A stretch of DNA of 10,831 nucleotides from an uncultured Muribaculaceae bacterium (GTDB lineage: Bacteria; Bacteroidota; Bacteroidia; Bacteroidales; Muribaculaceae), in the NCBI GenBank assembly GCA_934590135.1, contig CAKTOT010000081.1, positions 1 through 10,831 on the forward strand, given 5' to 3'. Shown in pieces: positions 1-6,952 of this stretch (the stretch's first letter is position 1; each line of letters opens with the position of its first letter). The translations under genes and the position numbers were made by a program. The notes beneath the pieces are model-generated. The model had not been told where the DNA came from. It did not search any database and worked only from the letters and a program-made list of their open reading frames with translations.

Positions 1-30
1 CGCGTTATGGGTGGTTAAGCGTGTGGCTTT

Positions 31-1824
31 TTATTTCTCGTTGTTGGCGTGTTTTTCTTTGAGGGCTGCAAGAGCTTCGAGGTCGCCGAGGGTAGTCTTT
101 TCTAACGGGGCGTTGAGGGCTGCGGGAGCTTCTTCGGCCTTGGGTGCGCGGGTGGCACGTTTGGCTTTGCGCTCTGCTGCTTTCTCGGCGCGTGCTTCGT
201 CTTCGAAGATGCGGCTGTGGCTGAGGATGATGCGCTTGCTGTCTTTGTTGAATTCGATGACCTTGAATTGGAGGGTCTCACCGGCTTTGGCTTGTGTTCC
301 GTCTTCTTTGACGAGGTGCTTGGGTGTTGCGAAGCCTTCTACACCGTGGTCGAGGGCTATGACTGCGCCTTTGTCGAATACTTCGGATACTTTGCCTTCG
401 TGGATTGAGCCTACGGCAAATTCGGTTTCAAAGGCATCCCAGGGGTTCTCTTCGAGCTGCTTGTGGCCGAGGCTGAGGCGACGGTTTTCTTTGTCGATGG
501 CGAGTACTTCGACATCGATGTCGGCACCGATCTGGGTGAATTCGCTGGGGTGTTTGATTTTCTTGGTCCAGGAGAGGTCGGAGATGTGGATCAAACCGTC
601 GACGCCTTCTTCGATTTCGACGAATACGCCGAAGTTGGTGAAGTTGCGCACCTTGGCGGTGTGGCGGCTGCCGATGGGGTATTTGGTCTCGATGTTCTCC
701 CAGGGATCGTTCTTGAGTTGCTTGATGCCGAGGGACATCTTGCGGTCTTCGCGGTCGAGTGTGAGGACGACTGCTTCGACTTCGTCACCGACTTTCATGA
801 AGTCCTGAGCGGAGCGCAGGTGCTGGCTCCAGGACATTTCGCTGACGTGGATGAGGCCTTCGACGCCGGGGGCGATTTCCACAAACGCGCCGTAGTCGGC
901 CATAACGACAACTTTGCCTTTGACCTTGTCGCCAACTTTGAGGTTGGGGTCGAGGGCATCCCACGGATGGGGCTGGAGTTGCTTGAGACCGAGGGCGATA
1001 CGTTTCTTTTCGTCGTCAAAGTCGAGGATAACGACATTGAGTTTCTGGTCGAGTTGTACGACTTCGGCGGGGTCTGTAACGCGTCCCCAGGAGAGGTCGG
1101 TGATGTGAATAAGGCCGTCGACGCCGCCCAGGTCGATGAATGCGCCGTAGCTGACGATGTTCTTGACGGTGCCTTCGAGTACCTGGCCTTTCTCGAGCTT
1201 GGAGATGATTTCTTTCTTCTGTGCTTCGAGTTCGGCTTCGATGAGTGCCTTGTGGGATACAACGACGTTCTTGTATTCTTCGTTGATTTTGACCACTTTG
1301 AATTCCATGGTCTTGCCCACGTACATATCGTAGTCGCGGATGGGCTTAACGTCGATCTGCGATCCGGGAAGGAAGGCTTCGATGCCGAATACGTCGACAA
1401 TCATGCCGCCTTTGGTGCGGCATTTGATGAAGCCTTTGATGATTTCGTCGTTGGCAAGTGCGGCGCTGATGCGCTCCCATGCGCGTGCTGCACGTGCTTT
1501 CTTGTGGGAGAGGATGAGTTGGCCCTTCTTGTCTTCTTGGTTTTCGATGAATACCTCTACGGTGTCGCCGACTTTGATGTCGGGGTTGTAGCGGAATTCG
1601 CTCATAGGGATGATGCCGTCGCTCTTGTAGCCGATGTTAACCACTGCTTCGCGTTTGTTGAGGGCGATGATGGTACCTTCGATTACATCCTTGTCCTTGA
1701 CGGTGTTGAGCGATTCGTCATAGGTGCGGGTGAGTTCCTCGCGCGTTTTGGCGCTGGCGGTTTCGCCGTTTTCGTAGGCATCCCAATCGAAGTCTTCGAT
1801 AGGGGTGTTTTTAAGTTCTGTCAT
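31..1824 (-). CDS. rpsA: 30S ribosomal protein S1 (bS1)
   Basis: S1 binds single-stranded mRNA on the small ribosomal subunit and helps load messages. The 597-residue product shows six S1-type OB-fold repeats at about residues 46-108, 127-193, 213-282, 298-369, 384-456 and 471-539. Repeats 3 to 5 are most alike: each has a YGAF or FGVF turn, then G(V)(D/E)GLIH, and ends near LG(L/I/H)KQL. A charged, Ala/Lys/Glu-rich tail follows and closes with TLGDLEALAALKEKH; I believe this tail type recurs in Bacteroidota S1 but could not check. The start is set at MTELKNTPIEDFDW. The same frame stays open to an ATG at 1905, but that ATG lies upstream of the -7 promoter element at 1893-1900, so it should not be transcribed. 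No Shine-Dalgarno is visible; the sequence before the start is AT-rich. The gene diverges from the rest of the window. Only 30 nt lie beyond the stop, with no terminator in them. Confidence 0.96.
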   Translation of the reverse strand: MTELKNTPIEDFDWDAYENGETASAKTREELTRTYDESLNTVKDKDVIEGTIIALNKREAVVNIGYKSDGIIPMSEFRYNPDIKVGDTVEVFIENQEDKKGQLILSHKKARAARAWERISAALANDEIIKGFIKCRTKGGMIVDVFGIEAFLPGSQIDVKPIRDYDMYVGKTMEFKVVKINEEYKNVVVSHKALIEAELEAQKKEIISKLEKGQVLEGTVKNIVSYGAFIDLGGVDGLIHITDLSWGRVTDPAEVVQLDQKLNVVILDFDDEKKRIALGLKQLQPHPWDALDPNLKVGDKVKGKVVVMADYGAFVEIAPGVEGLIHVSEMSWSQHLRSAQDFMKVGDEVEAVVLTLDREDRKMSLGIKQLKNDPWENIETKYPIGSRHTAKVRNFTNFGVFVEIEEGVDGLIHISDLSWTKKIKHPSEFTQIGADIDVEVLAIDKENRRLSLGHKQLEENPWDAFETEFAVGSIHEGKVSEVFDKGAVIALDHGVEGFATPKHLVKEDGTQAKAGETLQFKVIEFNKDSKRIILSHSRIFEDEARAEKAAERKAKRATRAPKAEEAPAALNAPLEKTTLGDLEALAALKEKHANNEK

Positions 1825-1892
1825 TAAAAAAGTTAATAAAATGTTAGTATACTCTCGTAACGGTCGTTTGATGCTGTCCGTTTTTAGCGCGG

Positions 1893-1923
1893 CAAAGATA
1901 CGCATAATTTTCTAATTACCAAA
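1893..1923 (-). promoter_or_regulatory. rpsA promoter, Bacteroidota type
   Basis: Read on the minus strand, TTTG (1923-1920) is followed after 19 nt by TATCTTTG (1900-1893). This matches the Bacteroidota -33 (TTTG) and -7 (TAnnTTTG) elements at their usual spacing. Transcription would begin near 1887, giving a leader of about 60 nt before the rpsA ATG. A 13-nt core here (1892-1904) is repeated exactly in the rpsL promoter. Confidence 0.85.
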
Positions 1924-1936
1924 GTCTATGGCGATT

Positions 1937-1971
1937 TTTGCGTTTTTTTAGCGGAATATTGAGTAATTTTG
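1937..1971 (+). promoter_or_regulatory. Candidate promoter for the acyltransferase gene
   Basis: TAATTTTG at 1964-1971 fits the Bacteroidota -7 consensus TAnnTTTG. The nearest upstream TTTG (1937-1940) sits 23 nt away, longer than the usual 19-21, so the match is weaker than at rpsA or rpsL. It is the only exact TAnnTTTG I find upstream of the gene. If used, the 5' leader would be about 170 nt, and the two divergent -33 elements would lie only 13 bp apart. Confidence 0.45.
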
Positions 1972-2149
1972 CCGTGCCGGGTGCGGTTTTGACTCGGCAT
2001 GGTCGCGCTGTCGTGCGCGTGTACATTATATATAGGATTCCCGTATTATAGGTGCGGAGTGTATCGTGGTGTTTTTGCCGTGGTCGACGTCTTGTGGTAT
2101 GGTGTCCTGTGTAGTCAATTAATGTCTTTATTAATCAGATTCTCAGAAT

Positions 2150-3286
2150 ATGGCTATTGCAGTCTGCTCGCTTGCTCCTCCGGTGCCTGAAGGTACTCGT
2201 GATTATACAATTTCGATATGTAAGGGTATCGCTATCATCTTGATGGTGGTGGGGCACGTCGAGGCGCCCGAGCTGTTGACCAATTTTATTTACACGTTTC
2301 ACATGCCGCTGTTTTTCATTGCGGCAGGTTATTTCTTCAGTCGCAAGTGGTTGGACCGACCATGGGAGTTTTGTGCAAGGCGTGTCAAGGGACTTTATGT
2401 TCCGTTTTTGACGTGGTCGCTTGTGTTCTTGGCTCTTCATAATATACTGTTTTACTTCGGTGTTCTTAATGAACAGTACGGCAATTGGACCGGAGGGGTC
2501 ACGCATCCTTATTCGTGGGAGGGTGCTGCCCAGCGCTTGATCAATATAGTGTTCTCAATGTCCGGGTATGACGAGTTTTTGGCCGGTGCATTTTGGTTTT
2601 TCCGCGGCCTGCTTATCGCCTCGGTGTTGTTTCTGATTTTGTATAAACTGCTGGATAGATACGAGCGCTTGCGCGGCGATAGGGCGGTGGTGGTGATATG
2701 CATTATCGCTCTTGCCTTCACGGCTTTCCGCATATTATTCAACGCGCGTATACAGACTATTCCCAATGGCGGAATGCGCGAGATTTGGGGCTTGTTTTTC
2801 TTTGGTGCGGGGTATTTGATGTGTCGTTACGGCGGCTATGTGCCTCGGCGTTGGTGGGCGACGCTTGTGCTCTTCGGACTGATGTGCGTGGCTGCCGTTA
2901 TGCACTTATGTGGTATGAACAACAGCGGCACTATGCGTGATGTTCTGACTCTTCCGCTGACCGGATTGATAGGCTTCGTGGTCACCTATCGTGTCTCGGC
3001 ATTTATACACGCCGGATATCTCGGGTCGCGTCTTCGTCGTATGCTGATTTATATTGGCGAGAATACGCTGTATGTGTTTATATTTCATATTGTTGCGTTT
3101 AAGGTCGTGAGCCTGCTCAAGATATGGTATTACGACTTGGATTGGCATCAAATCGGATGCCATATGGTGATACATTTCAATCACCTGGACTTTTTCTGGG
3201 TGTTGTATAGCATTGCCGGAGTAGCTCTGCCGCTGTTGGGTCTTGAGCTTGTTCGCCGTCTTCGTTGTCGTTTTGTCAAGGCTTGA
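2150..3286 (+). CDS. Membrane acyltransferase, Acyl_transf_3 / fucose 4-O-acetylase-like
   Basis: The 378-residue integral membrane protein has about ten hydrophobic segments, near residues 22-38, 44-64, 81-103, 147-167, 178-196, 212-227, 234-254, 263-283, 300-323 and 346-366. The N-terminus is the signature: RDYTISICKGIAIILMVVGH, where His36 matches the conserved family histidine, followed by a FIYTFHMPLFF segment and GYFF. GAFWFFRGLL in the middle and IGENTLYVFIFH near the end are also typical. This family moves acetyl or other acyl groups across the inner membrane onto sugars of capsule, O-antigen or exopolysaccharide, or onto other acceptors; the substrate cannot be read from sequence. 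No glycosyltransferase or polysaccharide genes flank it. Codon use is more mixed and T-rich at third positions than in the ribosomal genes, consistent with lower expression. The start is the first ATG that leaves the first transmembrane segment intact. Family confidence is high, substrate unknown. Confidence 0.88.
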   Translation: MAIAVCSLAPPVPEGTRDYTISICKGIAIILMVVGHVEAPELLTNFIYTFHMPLFFIAAGYFFSRKWLDRPWEFCARRVKGLYVPFLTWSLVFLALHNILFYFGVLNEQYGNWTGGVTHPYSWEGAAQRLINIVFSMSGYDEFLAGAFWFFRGLLIASVLFLILYKLLDRYERLRGDRAVVVICIIALAFTAFRILFNARIQTIPNGGMREIWGLFFFGAGYLMCRYGGYVPRRWWATLVLFGLMCVAAVMHLCGMNNSGTMRDVLTLPLTGLIGFVVTYRVSAFIHAGYLGSRLRRMLIYIGENTLYVFIFHIVAFKVVSLLKIWYYDLDWHQIGCHMVIHFNHLDFFWVLYSIAGVALPLLGLELVRRLRCRFVKA

Positions 3287-3362
3287 ATCCGGGCTATTGG
3301 CGGCGTTGCTTTCGTCTGGTCTAAAAGCGTCGAAAAATAAAACGAAAAATTTTGCGGAAATA

Positions 3363-3394
3363 TTTGGCAGTTAGAGAAATAGTGCGTATCTTTG
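3363..3394 (+). promoter_or_regulatory. str-S10 cluster promoter, Bacteroidota type
   Basis: TTTG (3363-3366), a 20-nt spacer and TATCTTTG (3387-3394) form an excellent Bacteroidota -33/-7 pair. Transcription would start near 3400, about 140 nt before rpsL. The core TGCGTATCTTTGC (3383-3395) is identical to that of the rpsA promoter. No other TAnnTTTG is apparent in the spacers down to rpsC, so this is probably the main promoter of the whole cluster. Confidence 0.87.
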
Positions 3395-3399
3395 CATCC

Positions 3400-3541
3400 G
3401 AAATATAGGCCAAAGGCCCGTTGCGCCATCGCTAAATCTTTGACAGATAAAGTGATAGGTGTGTTTTGGGCTGTGTGCCGTATGACAAAAAAGAACATCA
3501 ACAACTATATTAAACATTTTCAAGTAACACCAACAACTAAG
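3400..3541 (+). promoter_or_regulatory. rpsL 5' leader
   Basis: This is the inferred untranslated leader of about 140 nt between the promoter and rpsL. It begins with a short self-complementary GGCC-AAA-GGCC stretch and passes through U/G-rich sequence. It ends in about 55 nt of A-rich sequence without a Shine-Dalgarno. An ATG at 3482 is in frame with rpsL and would add 20 residues, but standard S12 starts at 3542. No known riboswitch or ribosomal-protein leader could be recognised. Confidence 0.5.
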
Positions 3542-3931
3542 ATGCCTACTATTCAGCAATTAGTAAGAAAAGGACGCGTGGCACTGGTGGATAAGAGCAA
3601 GTCGCCCGCTTTGGACTCCTGCCCCCAACGTCGCGGAGTCTGCGTGCGTGTGTACACCACCACCCCCAAGAAGCCTAACTCTGCCATCCGTAAGGTAGCA
3701 CGTGTGCGCCTGACCAATGGTAAAGAGGTAAACTCCTACATCCCCGGCGAGGGTCACAACCTGCAGGAGCACAGCATCGTGCTCGTTCGCGGCGGTCGTG
3801 TAAAAGACCTCCCCGGCGTACGTTATCACATTGTTCGCGGAACCCTCGATACCTCCGGTGTCAAGGACCGCACGCAACGCCGAAGCAAATACGGCGCCAA
3901 GCGTCCCAAGGCCGGTGCAGCCAAGAAGTAA
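3542..3931 (+). CDS. rpsL: 30S ribosomal protein S12 (uS12)
   Basis: S12 sits at the decoding centre of the small subunit and controls reading accuracy. The 129-residue protein starts MPTIQQLVRKGR and contains the hallmark stretches RVYTTTPKKPNSA (residues 37-48), GEGHNLQEHS and RGGRVKDLPGVRYH (residues 83-96). Lys43 and Lys88, whose replacement causes streptomycin resistance in other bacteria, are both present, so the target looks wild type. Asp89 matches the residue that RimO methylthiolates in E. coli. The frame is open further upstream, even into the promoter, but family length and the canonical N-terminus fix the start at 3542. It is the first gene of the cluster. Confidence 0.98.
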   Translation: MPTIQQLVRKGRVALVDKSKSPALDSCPQRRGVCVRVYTTTPKKPNSAIRKVARVRLTNGKEVNSYIPGEGHNLQEHSIVLVRGGRVKDLPGVRYHIVRGTLDTSGVKDRTQRRSKYGAKRPKAGAAKK

Positions 3932-4237
3932 TTGCCACAGGCACGGCAGTGAAGCTATACTGAAAGCACCGCGAGATTAAATCAAAACAAAAAACATTTA
4001 ACTCGTTTTCGTAAAACTTGAAAAGCAGCAGCTCGCATGACGGGCAAGCAGCAAAGGTTGAGTAAGCACCCCGCCCGACAGGCTGTCAGAGGACAGCGAT
4101 AAAGCGGCCCGCTTCCGGGAACAACATCCACCACGCATCCGCCCGGAAGATACAAAGACGCCGCAACAGCGAGCTCGGTGCCGAAGAACAAAGCAGCAAG
4201 CAACCAAGCAACTCGAAAACACTACGACACAACAACA
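3932..4237 (+). other. Long rpsL-rpsG spacer, possibly structured
   Basis: These 306 nt hold no convincing gene. Minus-strand frames of about 73 codons across it resemble nothing known. I see a tight hairpin GCTGTC-AGAG-GACAGC (4082-4097), an 8-bp inverted repeat CTTCCGGG/CCCGGAAG (4112-4119 with 4142-4149), and a 7-bp pair AGCTCGC/GCGAGCT (4030-4036 with 4169-4175) that would enclose both. A small hairpin GTTTT-CGT-AAAAC lies at 4005-4017. The last 57 nt before rpsG are 47 A or C and only 2 T. In E. coli the rpsL-rpsG spacer carries the S7 feedback site; a similar role here is only an inference, and the longer-range pairings could be chance. Confidence 0.45.
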
Positions 4238-4714
4238 ATGAGAAAGGCAAAGCCCAAAAAACGGATCGTTTTACCTGATCCCGTGTTCAATGACGTGCGC
4301 GTCTCCAAGTTCGTCAACCACCTGATGTACGATGGAAAAAAGAACACAGCTTACACCATATTCTATAATGCCCTCGAGATTGTAAAGGCCAAGCTCCCCA
4401 ACGAGGAAGCTACAGCCCTCGAGATCTGGAAAAAAGCCTTGGAGAATATCACTCCGCAAGTCGAGGTAAAGAGTCGTCGTATCGGCGGTGCCACCTTCCA
4501 GGTGCCTACCGAAATACGCCCCGACCGTAAGGAATCTATATCCATGAAGAACCTGATACTGTACGCACGTCGCCGCGGTGGCAAGACCATGGCCGACAAG
4601 CTCGCCGCAGAAGTCGTTGACGCATTCAACAATCAAGGCGGTGCGTTCAAACGCAAAGAAGATATGCACAAGATGGCAGAGGCCAACCGCGCCTTCGCCC
4701 ACTTCCGCTTCTGA
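4238..4714 (+). CDS. rpsG: 30S ribosomal protein S7 (uS7)
   Basis: S7 starts assembly of the 30S head by binding the 3' major domain of 16S rRNA, and it lines the E site. The 158-residue product begins MRKAKPKKRI, then VLPDPVFNDVRVSKFVNHLMYDGKK in broken form: PDP at residues 13-15, VSKFVN at 22-27 and LMYDGKK at 29-35. RRIGGATFQVP, NLILYARRRGGKTMADKLA and the closing HKMAEANRAFAHFRF are all family hallmarks. Length is normal. An in-frame ATG at 4178 would add 20 residues with no counterpart in S7, so the start at 4238 is preferred. It has no Shine-Dalgarno but an A/C-rich run before the start. The TGA stop region is complementary to the fusA start region 60 nt further on. Confidence 0.98.
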   Translation: MRKAKPKKRIVLPDPVFNDVRVSKFVNHLMYDGKKNTAYTIFYNALEIVKAKLPNEEATALEIWKKALENITPQVEVKSRRIGGATFQVPTEIRPDRKESISMKNLILYARRRGGKTMADKLAAEVVDAFNNQGGAFKRKEDMHKMAEANRAFAHFRF

Positions 4715-4790
4715 TATTCGGAATAAGAAAGTCATAACAACAGTATCACAGGACTTCATAAATATAGAAACCAACAACACATCCGAATAT
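4714..4790 (+). promoter_or_regulatory. Inverted repeat joining the rpsG stop to the fusA start
   Basis: ATATTCGGA at 4714-4722 begins on the last base of the rpsG stop codon. Its perfect 9-nt reverse complement TCCGAATAT at 4782-4790 ends inside the fusA ATG (4789-4791). In mRNA this would close a 59-nt loop and cover the first two bases of the fusA start codon. A ribosome terminating on rpsG would melt it, which suggests translational coupling. The pairing is directly visible; its function is inference. Confidence 0.45.
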
Positions 4791-6918
4791 GTCACAAGCA
4801 GAAGACCAGAGACTAAAATATACCCGAAATATCGGCATCATGGCTCACATCGATGCCGGCAAAACAACCACTTCGGAACGTATACTTTTCTATACAGGCC
4901 TTACCCATAAAATCGGTGAGGTACATGATGGTGCAGCCACCATGGACTGGATGGAACAGGAGCAGGAACGCGGTATCACTATCACATCCGCCGCTACTAC
5001 CGCATTCTGGAAATACAACGACGAAAAATATAAAATCAACCTTATTGACACTCCGGGACACGTCGACTTCACCGTAGAAGTTGAACGTTCGCTTCGTGTA
5101 CTTGACGGTGCCGTAGCTACATTCTGCGCCGTAGGCGGTGTAGAACCCCAGAGCGAAACCGTATGGCGTCAGGCCGACAAGTACAACGTACCCCGCATCG
5201 GTTACGTCAATAAGATGGACCGCTCCGGCGCCAACTTCTTTGAAGTAGTACGCCAGCTTCATGATATCCTCGGCGCCAATCCCTGTCCCATACAGATACC
5301 TATCGGTGCCGAAGAGACCTTCAAAGGCGTAGTCGACCTCATCCGTATGAAAGCCATATTCTGGCACGACGAAACTATGGGCGCCGACTACGAAATCGAT
5401 GATATTCCCGAAAACCTCCTTGATGAGGCTCAGGAATACCGCGACAAGATGCTCGAAAAAATCGCCGAGTACGATGACGCACTTATGGAGAAGTACTTCG
5501 ACGATCCCTCCACCATTACCGAAGACGAAATCAAGGCAGCCCTACGCAAAGCCACCCTGTCGATGAACGTCGTGCCCATGATTTGCGGCTCATCGTTCAA
5601 GAACAAAGGCGTGCAGCCCCTGCTTGACGCCGTGTGCGCATACCTGCCCAGCCCCGTAGATGCCGGTGCGGTAGAAGGACACGCCGTAGGCGATCCCGAC
5701 ACCATCCTTACACGCGAGCCCTCCTCCGATGCACCTATGTGCGCCCTCGCATTCAAGATTGCCACCGACCCCTATGTAGGCCGTCTGTGCTTCTTCCGCG
5801 TATACTCCGGCGATGTAGATGCCGGTAGCTACGTGCTCAATGCACGCTCGGGTAAGAAAGAACGTATCTCCCGTCTCTTCCAGATGCACTCCGCCAAGCA
5901 AAACCCCAAAGACCGCATCGGTTGCGGCGATATAGGTGCCGGCGTAGGCTTCAAGGACATCCGTACCGGTGACACCCTCTGCGACGAAAACGCACCCATC
6001 GTGCTCGAAGCTATGGACTTCCCCGATCCCGTAATCGGTATCGCAGTCGAGCCTCTGACACAGAAAGACCTCGACAAACTCGGTGTAGGCCTGCAGAAAC
6101 TCGCCGAAGAAGACCCCACATTCCAGGTTAAGACCAACGAAGAGACAGGTCAGACCGTTATCTCCGGTATGGGTGAGCTTCACCTCGACATTATTATCGA
6201 TCGTCTCAAACGCGAATTCAAAGTCGAGTGCAAGCAGGGTCGTCCTCAGGTAACCTACAAGGAATCCATCACCAAGCCCGTAGAACTTCGCGAAGTATTC
6301 AAGAAGCAAACCGGTGGTCGCGGTAAATTCGCCGACATCATCGTACGCGTCGAACCCGTGGACGAAGGCTTTGAAGGCAACCTCCAGTTTGTAGACGAAG
6401 TCAAAGGTGGTAACATTCCCAAAGAATTTATCCCCTCGATACAGAAAGGCTTCACCACGGCCATGAAGACCGGTGTACTTGCCGGCTTCCCCGTTGAGCA
6501 ACTCAAGGTGACCGTGCTTGACGGATCGTTCCACCCCGTGGACTCCGATCAGCTCTCCTTCGAGCTCTGCGCCATCCAGGCATTCAAGAAAGCCTGCGAA
6601 AAAGCCGGCCCCGTGCTGCTTGAGCCCATCATGAAGATCGAAGTTGTCACACCGGAAGAATCTATGGGTGATGTAATCTCCGACCTCAACAAGCGTCGCG
6701 GCCAAGTCGAAGGAATGGAAACATCTCGCTCCGGCGCCCGCGTAGTCAAGGCCAAAGCACCTTTGGCCGAAATGTTCGGCTACGTCACCGCCCTGCGTAC
6801 CATCACCTCCGGACGCGCCACCTCGACGATGTCCTTCTCCCACTACGCCGAAGTATCCTCCTCGATAGCACGCAACGTGCTCACCGAGTGCCAGGGCCGC
6901 GTAGACCTAATCAAATAA
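4789..6918 (+). CDS. fusA: Translation elongation factor G (EF-G)
   Basis: EF-G is the cytosolic GTPase that moves tRNAs and mRNA through the ribosome after peptide bond formation and, with RRF, splits ribosomes for recycling. All 709 residues are present. The GTPase motifs are intact: AHIDAGKT (19-26), RGIT with switch-I Thr64, DTPGH (87-91), NKMD (141-144) and a G5-like GSSFKNKG (267-274). Domain II covers about 312-402 and domain III about 412-487 (GMGELHLDI at 460-468). Domain IV spans about 488-610, with GGRGKFAD near its start and tip loop DGSFHPVDS whose His582 matches E. coli His583. Domain V follows from about 612 to 700. With all G motifs intact this is the canonical factor, not the GTPase-deficient EF-G2 paralogue reported in Bacteroides. 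No tuf gene follows, unlike the E. coli str operon. Confidence 0.98.
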   Translation: MSQAEDQRLKYTRNIGIMAHIDAGKTTTSERILFYTGLTHKIGEVHDGAATMDWMEQEQERGITITSAATTAFWKYNDEKYKINLIDTPGHVDFTVEVERSLRVLDGAVATFCAVGGVEPQSETVWRQADKYNVPRIGYVNKMDRSGANFFEVVRQLHDILGANPCPIQIPIGAEETFKGVVDLIRMKAIFWHDETMGADYEIDDIPENLLDEAQEYRDKMLEKIAEYDDALMEKYFDDPSTITEDEIKAALRKATLSMNVVPMICGSSFKNKGVQPLLDAVCAYLPSPVDAGAVEGHAVGDPDTILTREPSSDAPMCALAFKIATDPYVGRLCFFRVYSGDVDAGSYVLNARSGKKERISRLFQMHSAKQNPKDRIGCGDIGAGVGFKDIRTGDTLCDENAPIVLEAMDFPDPVIGIAVEPLTQKDLDKLGVGLQKLAEEDPTFQVKTNEETGQTVISGMGELHLDIIIDRLKREFKVECKQGRPQVTYKESITKPVELREVFKKQTGGRGKFADIIVRVEPVDEGFEGNLQFVDEVKGGNIPKEFIPSIQKGFTTAMKTGVLAGFPVEQLKVTVLDGSFHPVDSDQLSFELCAIQAFKKACEKAGPVLLEPIMKIEVVTPEESMGDVISDLNKRRGQVEGMETSRSGARVVKAKAPLAEMFGYVTALRTITSGRATSTMSFSHYAEVSSSIARNVLTECQGRVDLIK

Positions 6919-6952
6919 GCCAATAAAAACGCAAAGCACATCATAAGAAATC

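Larger units (their letters stand above)
1825..2149. other. Divergent intergenic region, rpsA / acyltransferase
   Basis: These 325 nt separate two divergent genes. The left part holds the rpsA leader and promoter, and a candidate promoter in the other direction follows at 1937-1971. The remaining roughly 175 nt (1972-2149) would be a long leader for the acyltransferase. I see no RNA gene, repeat array or convincing small ORF there. A 63-codon frame at 1999-2190 runs into the acyltransferase start in another frame and looks like chance. The short AT-rich stretch near 2029-2052 has no recognised motif. Confidence 0.7.

Noticed and set aside
463..1827. 454-codon open frame on the plus strand opposite rpsA
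   Set aside because: It is antisense to a clear six-repeat S1 gene. The translation is a low-complexity run of Asp, Phe, Val and Gly, as expected from reading biased codons backwards.
31..1905. Longer rpsA starting at the ATG at 1905
   Set aside because: That ATG overlaps the promoter region upstream of the -7 element, and the extra 27 residues do not belong to S1.
1999..2190. 63-codon frame upstream of the acyltransferase
   Set aside because: It overlaps the acyltransferase start in another frame, is Cys/Tyr/Leu-rich without a recognisable domain, and has no start context.
3287..3362. Terminator after the acyltransferase gene
   Set aside because: Only a weak 5-bp GCTTT/AAAGC pair with an 11-nt loop is visible and no T run follows, so I do not call it.
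3392..3931. Longer rpsL starting at 3392
   Set aside because: The start codon lies within the -7 promoter element and before the expected transcription start.
3982..4222. Two overlapping minus-strand frames in the rpsL-rpsG spacer
   Set aside because: They are in different frames, have no promoter or known domain, and run into the rpsL-rpsG transcript; treated as chance.
5590..6843. 417-codon open frame on the minus strand opposite fusA
   Set aside because: EF-G on the plus strand is intact and unmistakable; the antisense product resembles nothing and comes from strong third-position bias.
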